From Prevotella melaninogenica ATCC 25845 (GTDB taxonomy: Bacteria > Bacteroidota > Bacteroidia > Bacteroidales > Bacteroidaceae), in the NCBI RefSeq assembly GCF_000144405.1, contig NC_014370.1:687501-751500 (forward strand): a stretch of DNA of 64,000 nt, read 5' to 3'. The position numbers and the translations under genes were made by a program. The notes under the pieces were generated by a model that was given only the letters and a program-made list of their open reading frames with translations, was not told the DNA's origin and ran no database searches. Shown in pieces: positions 26,011 to 34,963 of the stretch (positions are counted from its first letter, which is position 1; each line of letters begins with the position of its first letter).

Positions 26011-28032
26011 TTAGAATAGACTTCCTTCTGTTGGTTGTGAAGATGTTTCTGGTGCTGTAACTTGAGCAAAGCGAGCTATGAATTCATCTTCAGAGATAAT
26101 AGGAATGGAAAGTTCCTTTGCTTTCTGATTCTTTCCAGAAGTACTTTCTACGTCATTATTAATAAGATAATTCGTCGATTTAGAAACAGAACCAGTTACC
26201 TTACCACCTTGACTTTCTATGTATGCTTTCAGTTCGTTACGATTCTTATAATGATGAACATCACCAGTAACGACGAAGGTTAATCCCTGGCAACTATCAC
26301 CAGTTGGTGCTGATGATGGCTGACTAACGTTAAGTTCGGCCAATAGATGCTGTAGCATAGACTGATTATCAGTATCTTTCATCCAGCGCACAAAACTTGC
26401 ACTCTTCTCTGGTCCAATACCAGCAATGGTTGAGAAGACATCTTCTGCAGCACTTTCTATAGCCGTTTTAATAAGTTCCTCCAATGGATAAGCTGATAAA
26501 AGACGATTACAAACATCCTGTCCAACAAGGGGAATGTTTAAAGCAAAGAGCAGACGACGTGCTTCAACATTACGAGCTTTTTCAATAGCAGCCAATAACT
26601 TAGTGACACTTTTGTTTCCGAAACCTTCCATCGTACGCAGTTCTGTGGCATGTTCTGTAAGATGGAAAAGGTCGGCATATTCACGTACCCAACCAAGATT
26701 GATAAATTTCTGTACGGTTTGTTCGGAGAGCCCGTCAATGTTTACACCTTCTTTTGATACAAATCTACCAAACTTCTTTAGCTGTTTGGCTGGACAATGT
26801 GTATTGGTACAGTGTAGTGTGCGTGTTCCACTAACCTCGCTTTCGCTAACTTCTGTAGCAGAATGGCATACTGGGCAAGTCTCAGGAATATGGAACGTAC
26901 CAACGCTTTCAATAACGTTAATAACCTTTGGAATAATCTTATTTGCCTTTATAACAGCTATCTTTGTTCCTTTATCACCAATCCCTAATCGTTCACATTC
27001 GGAGATATTACAAAGGGAAGCACGTTTAACGGTTGTTCCTTCCAACTCAATAGGACGGAAAACGGCAACAGGCGAAATGGTTGAAGCAGCACATGACCAT
27101 TCTATATAGTCTAATTCTGTTTCAGCACTCTCGTCTTGCCATTTAAAAGCATAGCCTGCACGTGTGGCATGATGACCAGTGACAGAACCTGTTGCTGCAT
27201 AAACGGTGTCTTCGTATGAGATTACCAAGCCGTCAACAGGGTAGGGGAATGGTGATGAACTCACACCAGTAACTCTTTCTGTCCAATGATGGATGACCGC
27301 TTCTATGTTGTTAACGGTAGGCTGTTCAATGAGTTCTCTGTCGACAACTCTGAACCCTTGGTGCTCAAGCCATTCCATGCGTCCGCCCCAAGAGTTTATT
27401 TCTTCCTCTGTATAAACGAGTGTAAAAGGAATCCAACGCAAGTGGCGGGCTTTTACTTCATTGATGTCTTTCAGTGTGAGTGAGCCTGATGCGAGGTTGC
27501 GAGGGTTGGCATATTCTTCCTCTGCTTCCATGTTAAACTGTTCAAAGTCAGGATAACTGATGACAGCTTCACCACGGATAACAAGATGTCCCTTATAGGG
27601 AATGGTTTGCAAGATACCATCAATAGCCGTAGAAAGATGAGTAATATTGGTACCAATATGACCATTTCCACGTGTGACAACCTTTGTCAGTTTACCATTA
27701 TCGTATGTAACAACAAGTGTCAATCCATCCAACTTCCATGAAAGCCATATAGGTTTATTCTCTGCCCATTTGGCCAAGTCTTCTACCTTCTTAGTTTTTG
27801 CCAAGGATAGTGCAGGGAACTCATGTTCTTCTTTTTTACCGGCAACATTATCGGCAGATACATTTTGTGTAGGAGAATCGGGGAGTATAATACCTGTTTC
27901 TTCTTCTAACTTTTTTAGCTTATCAAAGGCTGCATCCCATTCATAGTCTGTCATAAGTTCGTCACGACCATTGTAATAAGCGTCGGATGCAGCATTAAGT
28001 TGATTAACAAGTGATTGTATCTCTTTGTTCAT
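26011..28032 (-). CDS. NAD+-dependent DNA ligase, divergent LigA-type paralogue
   Basis: A 673-residue protein with the full LigA layout: NAD-binding Ia domain (about 1-60), adenylation domain with Lys100 in WKLDG and VIRGE (Glu155), OB fold, four-Cys zinc finger (CPVC about 386-389, then HCTNTHC), helix-hairpin-helix region and BRCT domain (about 585-655, LTFVVTGDVHHYK). Several residues usually fixed in LigA differ. Motif IV reads VDGLVISY with Ser272 where a Lys is normal. The Arg after NPRN-x-A-x-GSL is Thr186. The usual GRTG of the OB fold reads AAST. Motif Ia Tyr is Trp32. It may be an accessory or weak ligase, with the housekeeping LigA elsewhere; this is inference. Confidence 0.85.
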   Translation of the reverse strand: MNKEIQSLVNQLNAASDAYYNGRDELMTDYEWDAAFDKLKKLEEETGIILPDSPTQNVSADNVAGKKEEHEFPALSLAKTKKVEDLAKWAENKPIWLSWKLDGLTLVVTYDNGKLTKVVTRGNGHIGTNITHLSTAIDGILQTIPYKGHLVIRGEAVISYPDFEQFNMEAEEEYANPRNLASGSLTLKDINEVKARHLRWIPFTLVYTEEEINSWGGRMEWLEHQGFRVVDRELIEQPTVNNIEAVIHHWTERVTGVSSSPFPYPVDGLVISYEDTVYAATGSVTGHHATRAGYAFKWQDESAETELDYIEWSCAASTISPVAVFRPIELEGTTVKRASLCNISECERLGIGDKGTKIAVIKANKIIPKVINVIESVGTFHIPETCPVCHSATEVSESEVSGTRTLHCTNTHCPAKQLKKFGRFVSKEGVNIDGLSEQTVQKFINLGWVREYADLFHLTEHATELRTMEGFGNKSVTKLLAAIEKARNVEARRLLFALNIPLVGQDVCNRLLSAYPLEELIKTAIESAAEDVFSTIAGIGPEKSASFVRWMKDTDNQSMLQHLLAELNVSQPSSAPTGDSCQGLTFVVTGDVHHYKNRNELKAYIESQGGKVTGSVSKSTNYLINNDVESTSGKNQKAKELSIPIISEDEFIARFAQVTAPETSSQPTEGSLF

Positions 28033-28111
28033 TGTTTTGTTTGTTGATAGACGATGGTAAATCGTATTAAATGATTAAAAGTAGAAATAGGCAAAGACAA
28101 ACTTCTTACTA

Positions 28112-28507
28112 TTATTTCCAAAGCTGTTTGATAAGTGCCGCATCAGCCTCAGTCCAATCGAGTTTTGAGAACTCTTCTGGTTTCAACCAGCAGGAATCAA
28201 TATGTTCGAGAAGCTTAAAATTATTGTCATGTGCCATACAGTCATAGGCAGTAAGGCTGATTGAAAAGTCTGGATAGTCATACTCAACGCTTCCAAGTTT
28301 TGCTCCGACATAGATATTCCAGTCCATTTCTTCAAGTATTTCACGACGTAAAGCCTCATGATCACTTTCTCCTTCGTTGACTTTACCACCAGGAAACTCC
28401 CAATGTTCAGCAATGTAATTAGGACCTTTACGCAATCGCTGTGTACATAGAATCTTATCACCATCATGAATAACAGCGCAGACAACGTTGAGATGTTTCT
28501 TTTCCAT
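28112..28507 (-). CDS. Nudix hydrolase, MutT/NudG-type (deoxy)nucleoside triphosphate pyrophosphohydrolase
   Basis: A 131-residue cytoplasmic enzyme. The start MEKKHLNVVCAVIHDGDKIL and the segment EHWEFPGGKVNEGESDHEAL lead into the Nudix box G-x5-E-x7-RE-I-L-EE (about residues 40-60). The box ends EEMDW, so the usual Gly after EE-x is Asp. This family hydrolyses oxidised or modified nucleotides such as 8-oxo-dGTP, or CTP-type nucleotides, to monophosphates, sanitising the pool. It is encoded 79 bases upstream of the ligase gene on the same strand, so the two may form a small repair unit. Its own promoter is at 28560-28567. Confidence 0.9.
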   Translation of the reverse strand: MEKKHLNVVCAVIHDGDKILCTQRLRKGPNYIAEHWEFPGGKVNEGESDHEALRREILEEMDWNIYVGAKLGSVEYDYPDFSISLTAYDCMAHDNNFKLLEHIDSCWLKPEEFSKLDWTEADAALIKQLWK

Positions 28508-28559
28508 AATTTTATCTATCGTTCGGTTATTTTCGACCTCTTACTTCTTGCTTTATTTG

Positions 28560-28567
28560 CAAATATA
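28560..28567 (-). promoter_or_regulatory. -7 box TATATTTG of the Nudix gene
   Basis: A consensus -7 box about 52 bases upstream of the Nudix start codon. Confidence 0.6.
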
Positions 28568-28641
28568 CTACAATTTGCCAAATAAGTCTATCTTTCTTAG
28601 AATTAATTTCAATTCTTTATAGGCAACTCATATCTTTTGCG

Positions 28642-28649
28642 TATCTTTG
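28642..28649 (+). promoter_or_regulatory. -7 box TATCTTTG of the antiporter gene
   Basis: A perfect -7 box about 34 bases before the ATG at 28684. Confidence 0.7.
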
Positions 28650-28683
28650 TACACTAATAAAATATTAGAAATTATAATCATTT

Positions 28684-30069
28684 ATGTCTACACTAACAAT
28701 TGCGATTATTGTAGTCTTCGTGCTGGGCTATGCGCTCATTGCAATGGAGAGCCTTACTAAGGTTAACAAGGCAGCAGTTGCCTTATTGATGTTTGTTTTC
28801 TGCTGGACACTTTACATGTTTGATCCAGCACCGTTTGTACAGCTGATGCATCCAGACTTTACGGGAACAGGTGATAAGGTTGTGTCGTTTGTAAATACTT
28901 TGATAACGGAGCATTTAGGCGATACAGCTACCACACTCTTCTTCCTTATGGGAGCTATGACGATTGTGGAAATCGTTGATCAGAACGGTGGTTTCAACTG
29001 GGTAAAGAATGTAATGCGGTCTAAGACAAAGCGTAGTCTGTTGTGGAAGATTGCCTTTATGACTTTCTTCCTTTCTGCTATCCTTGATAACCTAACGACA
29101 AGTATTGTGATGGTTATGATTTTGCGTAAGCTTGTACAGGATAAGCACGACCGAATGATTTATGCTTCGTTAGTTATTATTGCTGCTAATTCTGGTGGAG
29201 CTTTCTCTCCAATTGGTGACGTAACTACGATTATGTTGTGGAATGCAGGTATGATAACTGCAGGTGGTGTACTCAGTGAGATATTTATTCCTTCATTAGT
29301 TTCAATGTTGATACCAGCATTCTTGCTTCAGATGCTTTTGAAAGGTAATATTCAGTATGATGATATGTCAAGTGATATGTCGGGTGATCGTGAAGTCTTG
29401 GAGTTTAATGGGTTCCAGCGTAAGATAGTCTTTGCTATCGGTGTAGGTGGTCTTTGCTCTGTTCCTTTGTTCCACTTCTTTACTGATTTACCTCCTTTTG
29501 CTGGTATTTTGCTCGTATTGGGTATTTTATGGACTGTGACAGAGGTATTCTATCGTAATCTTCATAAGAAAAGAGGTGATGAGATTCAATTCTCAAAGCG
29601 TGTAAGTAGTTTGCTGAGTCGTATCGATATGTCTACTATCCTTTTCTTCCTTGGTATCTTGATGGCTGTGGCTTGTTTGGAGGAAGTAGGTGTGTTGAAG
29701 GAGTTAGGTAGTGGTCTGAACACAACCTTCAATGGCAATCATTATGCTGTGACCGGTATTATCGGTGTACTTTCAGCTATTGTTGACAACGTTCCACTCG
29801 TAGCTGGTAGTATGGGTATGTATCCTATCGGAATAGAGCCAGATATGGCAGTGGATGGTATCTTCTGGCAGTTGCTTGCTTATTGTGCTGGTGTCGGCGG
29901 TTCAATGCTCATCGTTGGTTCTGCAGCAGGTGTTGTTGTTATGGGTCTTGAGAAGATTACCTTTGGCTGGTATATGAAGCGCATTACGTGGATTGCTTTC
30001 TTAGGTTATATTGCTGGTATCCTTTCATACTGGATTATGCGTACATATATTTTTACCACTCCGCTTTAA
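28684..30069 (+). CDS. nhaD: NhaD-type Na+/H+ antiporter
   Basis: A 461-residue inner-membrane protein with about 11-13 membrane helices. The ion-transporter superfamily pattern is visible: AILDNLTTSIVMVMIL (about residues 138-153) and NSGGAFSPIGDVTTIMLW (about 173-190) in the first half. A second, inverted repeat has SAIVDNVPLVAGSMGMY and GGSMLIVGSAAGVVVMG. These paired N-T/N-V-P signatures are typical of NhaD. It exchanges Na+ (and Li+) for protons and helps keep cytoplasmic pH and sodium in balance. It is a single gene with clear promoter and terminator. Confidence 0.92.
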   Translation: MSTLTIAIIVVFVLGYALIAMESLTKVNKAAVALLMFVFCWTLYMFDPAPFVQLMHPDFTGTGDKVVSFVNTLITEHLGDTATTLFFLMGAMTIVEIVDQNGGFNWVKNVMRSKTKRSLLWKIAFMTFFLSAILDNLTTSIVMVMILRKLVQDKHDRMIYASLVIIAANSGGAFSPIGDVTTIMLWNAGMITAGGVLSEIFIPSLVSMLIPAFLLQMLLKGNIQYDDMSSDMSGDREVLEFNGFQRKIVFAIGVGGLCSVPLFHFFTDLPPFAGILLVLGILWTVTEVFYRNLHKKRGDEIQFSKRVSSLLSRIDMSTILFFLGILMAVACLEEVGVLKELGSGLNTTFNGNHYAVTGIIGVLSAIVDNVPLVAGSMGMYPIGIEPDMAVDGIFWQLLAYCAGVGGSMLIVGSAAGVVVMGLEKITFGWYMKRITWIAFLGYIAGILSYWIMRTYIFTTPL

Positions 30070-30103
30070 TCGCTAATTCTTAAAATACTATATTTTAGTA
30101 ACA

Positions 30104-30156
30104 TAAGCCCTCATCTGTCCAATCTGAATATAATCATGTGGATAGGTGAGGGCTTA
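30104..30156 (+). terminator. terminator of nhaD
   Basis: A long stem whose outer arms are TAAGCCCTCA / TGAGGGCTTA, followed by TTCT. Confidence 0.8.
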
Positions 30157-30242
30157 TTCTATTCTTTAGGAAATGAAAGGTAAAGTAAGAAGTAGAATCT
30201 TTTCCATCTTACGAAAATACAACAAAGTAGTTTTATTTTTGT

Positions 30243-30329
30243 TTTGCTGTCACTTTTAACACTTTATTTAAATATGTTGTAAATCAGTAGGTTGCATGGT
30301 TAAATTAGCTGATAGGAATGACAGAAAAA
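30243..30329 (-). repeat. dispersed repeat, family B, copy 3
   Basis: On the minus strand it begins TTTTTCTGTCATTCCTATCA and ends GTGTTAAAAGTGACAGCAAAA. Confidence 0.7.
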
Positions 30330-30539
30330 CTTATTTTGTAGAAATTGCTTTGTTATAAGAAAGCAGAGAAACGGAATGAAAGATGATAGAATATTACAAA
30401 TACAGAATTGTCTTTGGTGAATAGTGTTAAGGGTTATCTTTTACATTGAAAGCATGCCTTATCATTATGCTTATTTCTCTATATGAAAAGAAATCTATCA
30501 TTAAGCTTTCTTCCTTTTCTTTATCATTGTGTGGAGGCT

Positions 30540-30597
30540 CAGCACATATTGTGCGCAGGCTTAACACCAATTGTGCGCAGGCTTAACACCAATTATT
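30540..30597 (+). repeat. short-period palindromic repeat, family C, copy 1 (three units)
   Basis: Units CAGCACATATTGTGCG, AACACCAATTGTGCG and AACACCAATTATT are separated by the same linker CAGGCTT, giving a 22-23 base period. Each full unit is an imperfect palindrome. Confidence 0.75.
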
Positions 30598-30678
30598 AGG
30601 ATGGTTTATAGCTTTGAAATCAATCTGTTATTTGTAAGGTGGGAAGAGCTATTACCGTGTTTTACTACGATAAAATTA

Positions 30679-30707
30679 TAGGAGATGCACAAGTCATGCA
30701 CCTCCTA
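30679..30707 (-). terminator. possible terminator of the B12 uptake operon
   Basis: Stem TAGGAGATGCA / TGCACCTCCTA with one mismatch. The T-run on the minus strand is weak (ATAATTTTAT). Confidence 0.4.
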
Positions 30708-30826
30708 TTTATCGTTTATAGCGAGTTTTATATAGCCTTGACCTTATAGTGTCTGTGTTTTGTATAAAACTTTATGATGAGTTTGACGCTTTACTTAAGT
30801 CATAAAGTCAAGCTGTATAGTTTATC

Positions 30827-31876
30827 TTAGTTGGCAAAGCGAACGTTCTGTGCGCTATATCCAACTACAATTTTTCCCTGAATGAGTTTGCCCTCTGGAG
30901 AGTAATAGAATACTTCACTTGGCGCTGTATAGCTTGGGGTATCTATAACATAGATATTACCATAACGGTCAACATTAACCTGTGATGGATTCTTGAGGCC
31001 TGTCATATCAAGGTCGGTTTCCTTTCCAGTTGCGAGATCATAGATAAAGAAACGCTTGTTCGTATCATAGTAGGTAGCATATAAGCATACGAGTGCGTTC
31101 TTCTTAGCACTGTATGCAATTGAACTTGCCTTGAATAGCTTTTTAACCTCATCGTTTTTAGCATTAATCTTCTGTACAAGCGCATCATCATTGTTGAACA
31201 TTGATACAAAGTAAACATCATTACCAACAGCAATACTCTGGTTGTAAGGATTTTTACCTACGGTAAGTGTCTTTGTCTTTTTAAATGAGTTACAGTCAAC
31301 AACAGCTACAGTATTCCCATTACCATAACCTGAGATGTTGGCATAAAGTTTACCATTAGCAACAGAAAGTGCCTCTGGGTGATCGCCTACTTCTACAGAG
31401 TCAACCAATGGTTTCTGTGTGTTGTTAGGGTTCATCTTGTATACCTTACCATTGTAAGCAGAGAAGTAAACATAATTACCATCTGTTGCCAAATAGCGTG
31501 GACTGGCATTGTGCAACTTAATTGTTTGTTCTTTCTTACCCATTCGATCCAAAACTTCAACCTTTGAAGAGGTTGTACAGGTAACGACAAGCTTAGTTCC
31601 AAAGACAATTAAGTCCTGTGCATCACCGATTCCGATACCATTCTGAGTTCTATAAGCATCACTGTAGATGTATGGTGCAGTTGGACGTGACTCGCTGTTA
31701 TAGTCGAGAATACCCACTGTACCATCGTTTTGATTCCAGTTACCAGCACAAGCAACATATACATCTGTGTTAGATACTGCTGGCTGTGTGTAAGTAAAGT
31801 CGTTGTCATCACTACAAGCCGTAAATGTAAGTGCTGACATAAGAATAACACCAAGTGTAAGAAGATTCTTTTTCAT
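30827..31876 (-). CDS. btuG: BtuG-like surface cobalamin-binding beta-propeller lipoprotein
   Basis: A 349-residue lipoprotein. The lipobox LTFTAC gives acylated Cys21, followed by an acidic SDDND stretch common in surface-exported Bacteroidota lipoproteins. The body is YncE-like beta-propeller repeats (VYVACAGNWNQNDGTVGILD, SPRYLATDGNYVYFSAYNGK, GDHPEALSVANGKLYANISG). It lies directly downstream of the BtuB-type receptor, behind a cobalamin riboswitch, and has no promoter of its own in the 99-base gap. In Bacteroides, BtuG proteins with this fold and position bind B12 with very high affinity and pass it to BtuB. The name rests on fold plus context. Confidence 0.85.
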   Translation of the reverse strand: MKKNLLTLGVILMSALTFTACSDDNDFTYTQPAVSNTDVYVACAGNWNQNDGTVGILDYNSESRPTAPYIYSDAYRTQNGIGIGDAQDLIVFGTKLVVTCTTSSKVEVLDRMGKKEQTIKLHNASPRYLATDGNYVYFSAYNGKVYKMNPNNTQKPLVDSVEVGDHPEALSVANGKLYANISGYGNGNTVAVVDCNSFKKTKTLTVGKNPYNQSIAVGNDVYFVSMFNNDDALVQKINAKNDEVKKLFKASSIAYSAKKNALVCLYATYYDTNKRFFIYDLATGKETDLDMTGLKNPSQVNVDRYGNIYVIDTPSYTAPSEVFYYSPEGKLIQGKIVVGYSAQNVRFAN

Positions 31877-31975
31877 TTTTTCGTGTTGTTTTGTTTATAA
31901 TTTATTGTTATCTTGTTTTGTTCTCTTTCTTATTATTTTTGCACATTCCTCTTTTGCTTTTTTGCTACTTTTTCC

Positions 31976-33955
31976 TCAGAGTTTCCAACTTACTGAGAGT
32001 CGCCAGTTTGTTCCTGGCATAGGATAAAAGCGTACAACCTCATAGTTTTTATTACCAAGGTTGCGTAAGTCAAACTGTAGATGCAGTTCCTGTTTGAGGA
32101 AGTTTATATCCTTTGAAATCGTGATACTATGGTCAGTAAAGGCTGCCATACGGTTATTAGGAATATTATATCCCAATGAATAACGTTCACCCATTAACAG
32201 TAGATTATAGCTTAAGTCCAGCCACGGGGTATGTAGCAGCGAACTGATTGAACCCGAATGGCGTGGAGTATAAGCTATCTGGTGTCCATAGTAAATATCG
32301 GTTGGATTAGTTCTATCGGTTGCATTGAGCATGCTATAGCTTCCAGTCACACTGAGTGACCAATCATTGCTCCATCGTTTCTCTGCATTAGCGGAGATGT
32401 CAAGCCCTAATTGTCGCACCTTACCAGCATTCATCATTTGCCAGTAGAACATCTTTGGTACTGCAATAATCTTATCTGTGACATTACCGAAGTATCCATC
32501 TGCCGTCAATGAGAGCTGAAATGTACGGTTAAAGGTATGTGAATAGGTTGCACCGAGATTCCACTGGCGTGACTTCTCAGGATTTAAGCGACGATTGCCA
32601 ATGCCTGTATAGTAAAGTTCATTGAGTGTTGGCGTGCGGAAGATATCCTTATATCCAAAGCGGAAACGAAGGTCTTGTAAGGCTCTCCATTGTAAACTGA
32701 AGGCTGGCGAAAGACGATGGAAGCCGTCAGAGGCATTACCGAGTCTTACTTGTTCCGTTATATTCGTTGCAAGAAGTGATGTGTTGAATGTGAATTGACC
32801 TATGCGATAGTTTGCTGCCAATGCTGTCCACAGAGAGTTACGTGTAGGGTTTGCAGCCTGTGAAAGCGACATTGAAAGGTGATTATGTGCATAGTCTTGT
32901 GCCAAAGATAGATGAAGTCCTTGTAAAGGCTCGCTCCATAAGGTTGCTGTTAGATATGCTTCCTGCTGTCTGTAGATATCTTCTTTATAGCCACTGGCAG
33001 GCACATCTGAGTAGCGTGACCATGAATAATTCCATTTAGCAGCTGCTTTCAACTTGATACGCTGGCTAAATTGGTTCTCATAGAATAGTTGTGTAAAGAC
33101 ATTCTTGTCTACTAATCGCTCAGCAGAGTAGGTGTTATCGTAGATGACTGCACCCGGTAAGCCTCGATGAGAGGTGAAACCGTATGACTTCCACTTCAGT
33201 ATTTGCTTGTCATTGAACTGATAATCAAGGTTAAATTCTCCTCTCCAAGTCTCAATGTCACTATTGTTACGTCGTTCATTGATAGTCTTGACACCATTTT
33301 TCAACTTGAAAGCGTAAACGCCATCAGCCCTTTCATAGCTTCCGTATGCCCCAATACCAAGGCGTGAAAACTGCTGGTGGAAGAGTAGGGAAGGTGAGAA
33401 CAGACCATAACTACCTGTTCGGATGGTTGTCGTGAGCTGAGTCTTCTTTCTTGTTGATTGACTATTACGGTCTGTATAGCCTTGTAGTGTACTAATATTA
33501 ATCATTCCCGCAGAAGCATATGACTTTGCACTTTGATAAATATTGTCGTCTTGACCAATTTGAAGACTGATGAGTGAGATATTATCGAGGGTAAAGCGAG
33601 ATAGGTCTACTTGTCCGCTTTGACAGTCACCCACCTGAACACCATCATAAACGACTCCCGTATGACCAGCTCCAAGTCCACGGATGTTAACTGTCTTCAT
33701 ACCGCCTACACCACCATAGTCTTTCACTTGTACACCTGCAAAGCGTTTCAAGGCATCGCCCATATCGTGGATGCCAAGTCGTTCCATATCAGCATGTGAA
33801 AGTGTCTGTACTGGCGAACTTGCCAATACATTTCCAGAAATGCGAAAGCCATTGACCACAACCTCTTCTATGGTTTGTGTTGTGTCAGATTCAATAGTCT
33901 GTGCTATCGCACCGAGTGGGCACAATAAAAGTAAGAAAGAAGCCAATTGCCTCAT
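31976..33955 (-). CDS. btuB: BtuB-type TonB-dependent cobalamin receptor
   Basis: A 659-residue outer-membrane receptor. The signal peptide covers residues 1-18 (ending GAIA), with a TonB-box region TQTIEEVVVNGFR close behind. The plug domain has MGDALKRFAGVQVKDYGG and MKTVNIRGLGAGHTGVVYDG, and a 22-strand-type barrel ends LSVSWKL. The plug pattern and size fit BtuB better than siderophore receptors. The cobalamin riboswitch directly upstream (34018-34178) and the BtuG-like lipoprotein downstream settle the role: energy-dependent import of vitamin B12 across the outer membrane. Expression should fall when cobalamin is plentiful. Confidence 0.93.
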   Translation of the reverse strand: MRQLASFLLLLCPLGAIAQTIESDTTQTIEEVVVNGFRISGNVLASSPVQTLSHADMERLGIHDMGDALKRFAGVQVKDYGGVGGMKTVNIRGLGAGHTGVVYDGVQVGDCQSGQVDLSRFTLDNISLISLQIGQDDNIYQSAKSYASAGMINISTLQGYTDRNSQSTRKKTQLTTTIRTGSYGLFSPSLLFHQQFSRLGIGAYGSYERADGVYAFKLKNGVKTINERRNNSDIETWRGEFNLDYQFNDKQILKWKSYGFTSHRGLPGAVIYDNTYSAERLVDKNVFTQLFYENQFSQRIKLKAAAKWNYSWSRYSDVPASGYKEDIYRQQEAYLTATLWSEPLQGLHLSLAQDYAHNHLSMSLSQAANPTRNSLWTALAANYRIGQFTFNTSLLATNITEQVRLGNASDGFHRLSPAFSLQWRALQDLRFRFGYKDIFRTPTLNELYYTGIGNRRLNPEKSRQWNLGATYSHTFNRTFQLSLTADGYFGNVTDKIIAVPKMFYWQMMNAGKVRQLGLDISANAEKRWSNDWSLSVTGSYSMLNATDRTNPTDIYYGHQIAYTPRHSGSISSLLHTPWLDLSYNLLLMGERYSLGYNIPNNRMAAFTDHSITISKDINFLKQELHLQFDLRNLGNKNYEVVRFYPMPGTNWRLSVSWKL

Positions 33956-34017
33956 ATCTCATTCTGTAATCAAATGGTTCTATGCAGTGCCCTTCCTCGA
34001 GGGATGCAATGACTTGC

Positions 34018-34178
34018 AATGGCAGGTCTTCTGACTCGTTATCCAATGTAGGTAAGCACCTTCCCGGTTTTATATTCACCAGTGGTATCAGCTTACCAAT
34101 GAGAGACAACTTACAGCTGCGGGACAGTAGCGGAATTACACCGCTTTCCCTTTTTAATCATGATAGTAATGAACCTAT
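34018..34178 (-). ncRNA. cobalamin riboswitch (B12 element) upstream of btuB
   Basis: Read on the minus strand, the conserved blocks appear in order: AAAGGGAAAGCGGTGTAATT, CCGCTACTGTCCCGCAGCTG, TACCACTGG, AAGGTGCTTACC and finally the B12 box AGTCAGAAGACCTGCC. It lies between the promoter at 34187-34194 and the btuB start at 33955. It binds cobalamin in the nascent leader; in Bacteroidota it is expected to turn btuB expression off when B12 is abundant. The exact boundaries are approximate. Confidence 0.96.
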
Positions 34179-34186
34179 TGCATATG

Positions 34187-34194
34187 CAAAGATA
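34187..34194 (-). promoter_or_regulatory. -7 box TATCTTTG of the B12 riboswitch transcript
   Basis: A perfect -7 box with a TTTG -33 element on the minus strand at about 34215-34218. The transcript would start a few bases before the riboswitch. Confidence 0.8.
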
Positions 34195-34274
34195 CGACAA
34201 AGGGGAGAGATAGGCAAATAAAGGTGTACTTTTCTACTTACAGCATAATGCTTATCACCTGTTGAAATGTGATT

Positions 34275-34844
34275 TTAGAGTGGCTTTTGTAGGTGCTTCA
34301 TCTTATGACCGCCCCATTGATTATCACCTATATATACGAATCCTACATGGTGATAAAGTCGTTCTGCCTGAGGGTTTCCTGTGTCAACAAGTAATCCAGT
34401 AGGGAGGTTCATCTTTCTTCCTTTCTCTATTGTAGCTTCAAGTAGCTGCTTAGCAAGCCCTCGTCCACAGAAAGAATTGTCAACACAAAGCGAGTCAATA
34501 TATAGTTCACCAGCTGTTGTCTCATCCTCCATATCAGAAAAGTCACGACCGAAAGCCTCCAAAGTTCCTTCTATGAAAGCCTTTCTTAGCTCTCTAAGTT
34601 TAGCTCCATCGTAGCTGACGCAGATACCAACAATCTTATTTGTTTCTGTTATTGCTACAAGTGTATTAAGATAGGAGTATTGCGAGTCTTCACGCTCCAC
34701 TAATCTTGTCATTAGCAGATGGAAGTCTTCTAAGGTGTGGTTAGGACCTGCAAACCACTGACAACACTCGTGGTTCATAGCCTCCATAATTAAACGGGCT
34801 ATTACTGTAGCCTGCTTCTTTTGTGCATCTTCAATCTTAATCAT
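34275..34844 (-). CDS. GNAT family N-acetyltransferase
   Basis: A 189-residue probable acetyl-CoA-dependent acetyltransferase. The N-terminal MIKIEDAQKKQATVIARLIMEA starts the fold. TNKIVGICVSYDGAKL forms the central strands, and ELYIDSLCVDNSFCGRGLAK holds strand 4 plus the CoA pyrophosphate loop (R-G-x-A, about residues 125-130). The end has GLLVDTGNPQAERLYHHVGF, the usual N-x-x-A-x-x-x-Y-x-x-x-G-F segment. The substrate is unknown. It is unrelated in sequence detail to the other GNAT at 9548-10069. It is a single gene on the minus strand. Confidence 0.88.
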   Translation of the reverse strand: MIKIEDAQKKQATVIARLIMEAMNHECCQWFAGPNHTLEDFHLLMTRLVEREDSQYSYLNTLVAITETNKIVGICVSYDGAKLRELRKAFIEGTLEAFGRDFSDMEDETTAGELYIDSLCVDNSFCGRGLAKQLLEATIEKGRKMNLPTGLLVDTGNPQAERLYHHVGFVYIGDNQWGGHKMKHLQKPL

Positions 34845-34922
34845 AGTGCGAAGATACGAAAACTATTTGAGATAGTGTGTTTCTCTTGGATGATTTCTTT
34901 ATCGTATCGGCTTGAATAATCT

Positions 34923-34954
34923 CCCACTTCCTTCAAACTGTGAAGGAAGTGGGG
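34923..34954 (-). terminator. hairpin terminator of the Ala-rich lipoprotein gene
   Basis: Stem CCCACTTCCTTC / GAAGGAAGTGGG is perfect with an eight-base loop (AAACTGT core). The T-run on the minus strand is short, so efficiency is uncertain. Confidence 0.65.
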
Positions 34955-34963
34955 TAGGTGATA

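Larger units (their letters stand above)
30157..30826. other. gene-free region carrying repeat families B and C
   Basis: 670 bases between convergent nhaD and the BtuG-like gene. It holds a family B repeat (30243-30329), a family C array (30540-30597) and a weak hairpin (30679-30707). I see no open frame of note. Confidence 0.6.

Noticed and set aside
30540..30597. CRISPR array
   Set aside because: Period-22 units look array-like, but there are only three, the linkers are about seven bases and near-identical rather than unique spacers, and there are no cas genes.
33982..34221. 79-residue plus-strand frame upstream of btuB
   Set aside because: It is antisense to the cobalamin riboswitch, whose conserved blocks fully explain the sequence.
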